A stretch of DNA of 64,000 bases from Neodiprion pinetum (Eukaryota > Arthropoda > Insecta > Hymenoptera > Diprionidae): positions 22,823,922 through 22,887,921 of the forward strand of contig NC_060232.1 in assembly GCF_021155775.2 (NCBI RefSeq), given 5' to 3'. The position numbers were made by a program, and so were the translations under genes. The notes beneath the pieces are model-generated. The model was not told where the DNA came from. It saw only the letters and a program-made list of their open reading frames with translations, and searched no databases. Position 1 is the stretch's first letter. The number at the start of each line of letters is the position of its first letter. Below are positions 61,054 through 64,000 of this stretch, piece by piece.

Positions 61054-63275
61054 TTATTGCGCAGGCTGAGGGACGTACGCGCGGTAAGCGAGATCTTGCG
61101 CGGTCTCAACATCCTGAGGAAGACTTCTGGCCCATCCGTGACCACTGCTGCCACCACCACCTCCGCCATATCCTCCAAAGTCGGGACCACTGCTATATCC
61201 GCCGCCGCCACCGCCGTGAGGATCGTCGTGACTTACGTGTGAGCTGCTGTGATGAGGATGAGAAACTACCTCGTACGTGACCGTCTTCTGCTGACCACCC
61301 AGAAGCTTCTTCAGGCCAATTATGGCCGATATGAGAAGAGCGATCTTGCCGATAAGGAGAGCTTTACCAGCGATCAGAGCAATTGCGCCCATCGCCAGTG
61401 GGATCAGAGCCGCCATTTTCAAGGCCATGATCATGAGAAGTGGTCCAAGAATTTTCGCAGCCTTCTCTAAAAGTTTGGAAATCGGGTATACGTAAGCGTG
61501 GAATTCAGTTACGGCATCACGTGATGATATATCATATTTTTGTCGAAATAAAATCGCTTCAGCTTCGATCAGTGATACTCCAGTGTACGGAGACTGAACA
61601 CGCCCCCGGACATGATCGTAAGTGTGTCAAAAATCGTATGGAGGTAGGCTCCGTACAGCTTGACAGGGTCAAGGGGAAGCGGAACCAGTTCCTCAGTGGG
61701 TCAGCATCTCTGGCAGCGTAACGACTAACTCTAAATATGCTACAGTCTGGTCAAGTCAAGATTGAAGCACATTATAGCTGTGCACGTCTTTTCGTGGGAA
61801 CCCTATGGGAGCACAGTAAGAGGGCGCAAAGGCCAATGACTTTGAATTCATTTTCCCTCCTCTCTAAGAACGCTATATACCAAGGTTCAAGAAGGATAGA
61901 AAGAATGATAACGCGCTGCTTTTGACCTGTTTAACTAACTCGAAAATCCGTTTCACCATTCGCGTATTGTCTACGCTCAACGTACTCTCAAGCTAGATGG
62001 TTGTTACCGGTCTGCCGTTGAACTCTTGCGAAATATCTATTGGACAAACATATGCTCGGAAGCTAAATACAAACATAACCGGTCGAGCAGAGTAGTGCCT
62101 GGCGAACATTGGGTTAGTGTCTGTTGAACTCCGTTATTTACAGGTGCTCAGCACGCGTGAATCTTAAATCTTCATACCCGCATATTCGCGAAGGCACACT
62201 CAATATCACGGAAATTAATTAAATGCCGGTATTTTTCATGCGATAGATTTATCTCATCGGCTGATTTCACGGTCTAAGAATATGTTCTTTTTGCGTAAGT
62301 GCGACACCGACTACTGCAGAAAAAACACTACCTGGTACTCTCTCGACGTGCATGTATCGTTTCGAGCGTAGAATAAGTCGTCTGCATTTTCGGTTTGTTA
62401 ATCGCTAGAACTTCTGGCATTCTATCTGATAGCGGTTGTTACTGAGTGGTACTTCGGCCGCCAACTTTATCTCTGTAAAACTAGCCCAAACTTCCGGCAT
62501 TGCTCTCCCTTCATTTCGCGGACACGGATGCATCAGCCCGTTACGAATGTAAACAATAGTTGTAAACTTGATATACTAACTCTTTTTTCCACGGGCATCA
62601 CCAACGCTGTCGCTGATGTCTTCCAGACTGCGGCCGGCCGACTCAACGACTCCGAGGATATCACTGCCCTTAAGGTCAACCTTAACGGTATGCGTTCTCA
62701 AAAATCTTCCCAGCCGGTCAAAGAGCAAGGTATCGATGTCAGTTCCTTCGATGTGCCTGCAAGTTGAGAGAACAGTTGTAAAAACGACGTCGAACGGTGT
62801 TTTACCTTGGCGTTAGTCATAATTAATTTCCATCTACGGTACTCCAACGAGTTGAGAGTATACTACCGTATGTTTGAACTTTAAAAACAAGTTTCTAGAG
62901 TCAACGAACGGCCAACCATAAATACAAATTCCTCGTGATGAGCTCAAAGACGTTAGTAGTTCTTATTGTGAAACTAAGTTTCATAAATGTTACGAAACTA
63001 CGATGATAAAATGAAACTGACCTTGGAGCACCCTCTTCAGCATTCGAAGTTTTGATCACGGTGACCCCGTCACTTAGGGTGATGTCATCCTTGTCGGCAA
63101 GCATCTTGTCAACAAAGCTGAAGACCTTGTACTTGATACAGCTGACCGATTCCTTCTTGAGACAGTCGGAGTACATGGTTGCCATCGGATCATCTTCGTT
63201 TCCGTTTTTTTCATTGCTTGCTGGCAGAGCCGTGACGGCCACAACCGCAAAAACTAGCACTAAGACTTTGTACAT
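61054..63275 (-). CDS. Osiris family protein (gene M), AQDLAY tail
   Basis: Exons 63275-63022, 62756-62581 and 61466-61054 give 280 residues; the first junction is phase 2 and the second phase 1 (donor AAAGA|GTTAGT, acceptor TTTTAG|AGAAGG). The signal peptide is about 1-16 (MYKVLVLVFAVVAVTA). The Cys pair is C38 and C46, followed by DKDDITLSDGVTVIK. Exon 2 carries RTHTVKVDLKG (the DUF1676 strand) and an extra acidic helix-like stretch, and ends ARGKK. Exon 3 continues the Lys run and the hydrophobic segment (AALIPLAMGAIALIAGKALL...) to IIGLKKLLGG. TYEVVSHPHH, a His/Gly-rich stretch, GHGWARS and AQDLAYRAYVP complete it. The intron here falls inside the basic linker, a few codons later than in the other genes. 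Confidence 0.92.
61467..62580 (-). other. Intron 2 of gene M
   Basis: A 1.1-kb intron of mixed composition. I see no exon, repeat or motif in it. Confidence 0.5.
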
Positions 63276-64000
63276 GGTGTTCCAACCCGAAGCCGACAGA
63301 ATCGGTAAAAGTGAATTCCTTTTTACGTAGTAAAAAAAAAATGTGGCAAGGCCCGAGCAGACCTTCGCCTGTGACACGTGTCGACTTGTATGTGCATCTA
63401 AAAGAGCGAAGATTGCTTTTATACCGACGGGGGTACGTGCCAGCCAGTCTCCCCCACCTGTATTTTGGCAAGGTAAAAAAGCTGCACAACAACGAACCGA
63501 GAAAAAAGACACACACGAAAGGCCTTAGCTCTGGCCACTGCCATAGTCCTACTTCGGGCCCCATTAAGGAAGGGGGCTCCAGCACCGTTCAGCGAGAGGG
63601 GATCAGTCCATTCTTGGGTGATACATACACATACAGTAATACCGGACGTGTCGGGTATGGATCGCAATAAAATTGATCGTCAGACGGGGAGCTGAAGTGC
63701 CGGGTGAAATATTTAATTTAGAAACTTTTTCACAGCGAGCGTAGATGGTCCTTTCCCCGCCGTGACACTCCTCGAGATCTCGTTTAAGCAATGAAATTCC
63801 ACCGTCGGAGATTTGGCACATGCAAATTAAACGCCATTATTCCCGAGGGAATAGCGCGCCACCCGGAAAATAATCAGCCAAATTTCTCAAACGTCTTCTT
63901 CGATTCACGGTCGTGGGAAATGGGCCGTGAGCTCGCGTCGGCCCTCACACAGGTGCCCATTGTATGCTGAGTGGATGCGTGCCTATTACTCGTGTAATCA
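63276..64000. other. 5' flank of gene M to window end
   Basis: It holds the promoter of gene M and about 580 bases of upstream DNA. No further gene is visible before the edge. Confidence 0.5.
63416..63423 (-). promoter_or_regulatory. TATA box of gene M
   Basis: TATAAAAG on the minus strand, about 140 bases upstream of the ATG. Transcription would start near 63387. Confidence 0.65.

Overview
The window is animal nuclear DNA, almost certainly from an insect and probably a holometabolous one. Genes have spliceosomal introns (GT..AG), TATA-box promoters with an arthropod-type TCAGT initiator, AATAAA poly(A) signals and long AT-rich intergenic DNA. Nearly every supportable gene belongs to one insect-specific family, Osiris (DUF1676). 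A hymenopteran such as a sawfly is a guess from general texture and is not demonstrated.

Thirteen Osiris loci can be assembled here from exons; twelve are complete and one runs off the left edge. From left to right I call them A (55-616, partial), B (1245-2183), C (11179-13495), D (14988-16702), E (19895-21389), F (23720-24360, plus), G (25571-26386), H (32484-34582, plus), I (38061-39026), J (40921-44068), K (46515-48307), L (52793-53953) and M (61054-63275). Eleven lie on the minus strand; F and H are flipped. The typical product has a signal peptide, a Cys-X(5-9)-Cys region, a DUF1676 segment with a 'SHxLxLxLP'-like strand, a basic linker (GRKKK or ARGKKK), a long hydrophobic segment ending near 'GLKKLL', a YExV/HEVx motif, a His- and Gly-rich tail and often a terminal A-Q-x-L-A-Y-like motif. 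In twelve of the thirteen genes an intron interrupts the codon just before the basic linker, always in phase 1. Gene G alone is continuous there.

The genes presumably act as one coordinated module. In Drosophila the homologous cluster at 83E (the dosage-sensitive Triplo-lethal region) encodes secretory or endosomal proteins expressed in pulses in cuticle-forming epidermis, trachea and sensory organs. The nearly uniform TATA plus TCAGT core promoters here fit synchronous strong bursts. Individual Osi numbers could not be assigned from sequence alone, so gene symbols are left empty.

Divergent members stand out: F (no Cys pair, no C-terminal tail), E (first exon reduced to about 60 residues), J (2.3-kb intron, long first exon, FAW in place of LAY), C (Pro-rich linker, no LAY motif) and H (169-residue last exon after an intron of degenerate GATCTAA repeats).

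Outside the cluster genes are a compound palindromic repeat (29663-30345), a foldback-like repeat with a 19-base G run (about 6020-6356), a tandem duplication just upstream of gene C (13867-14114), a possible tRNA-derived SINE (about 50390-50473), several perfect hairpins or palindromes, and a possible small spliced gene or relic on the plus strand (8065-8562). No rRNA, standard tRNA, CRISPR array or convincing autonomous transposon was seen.
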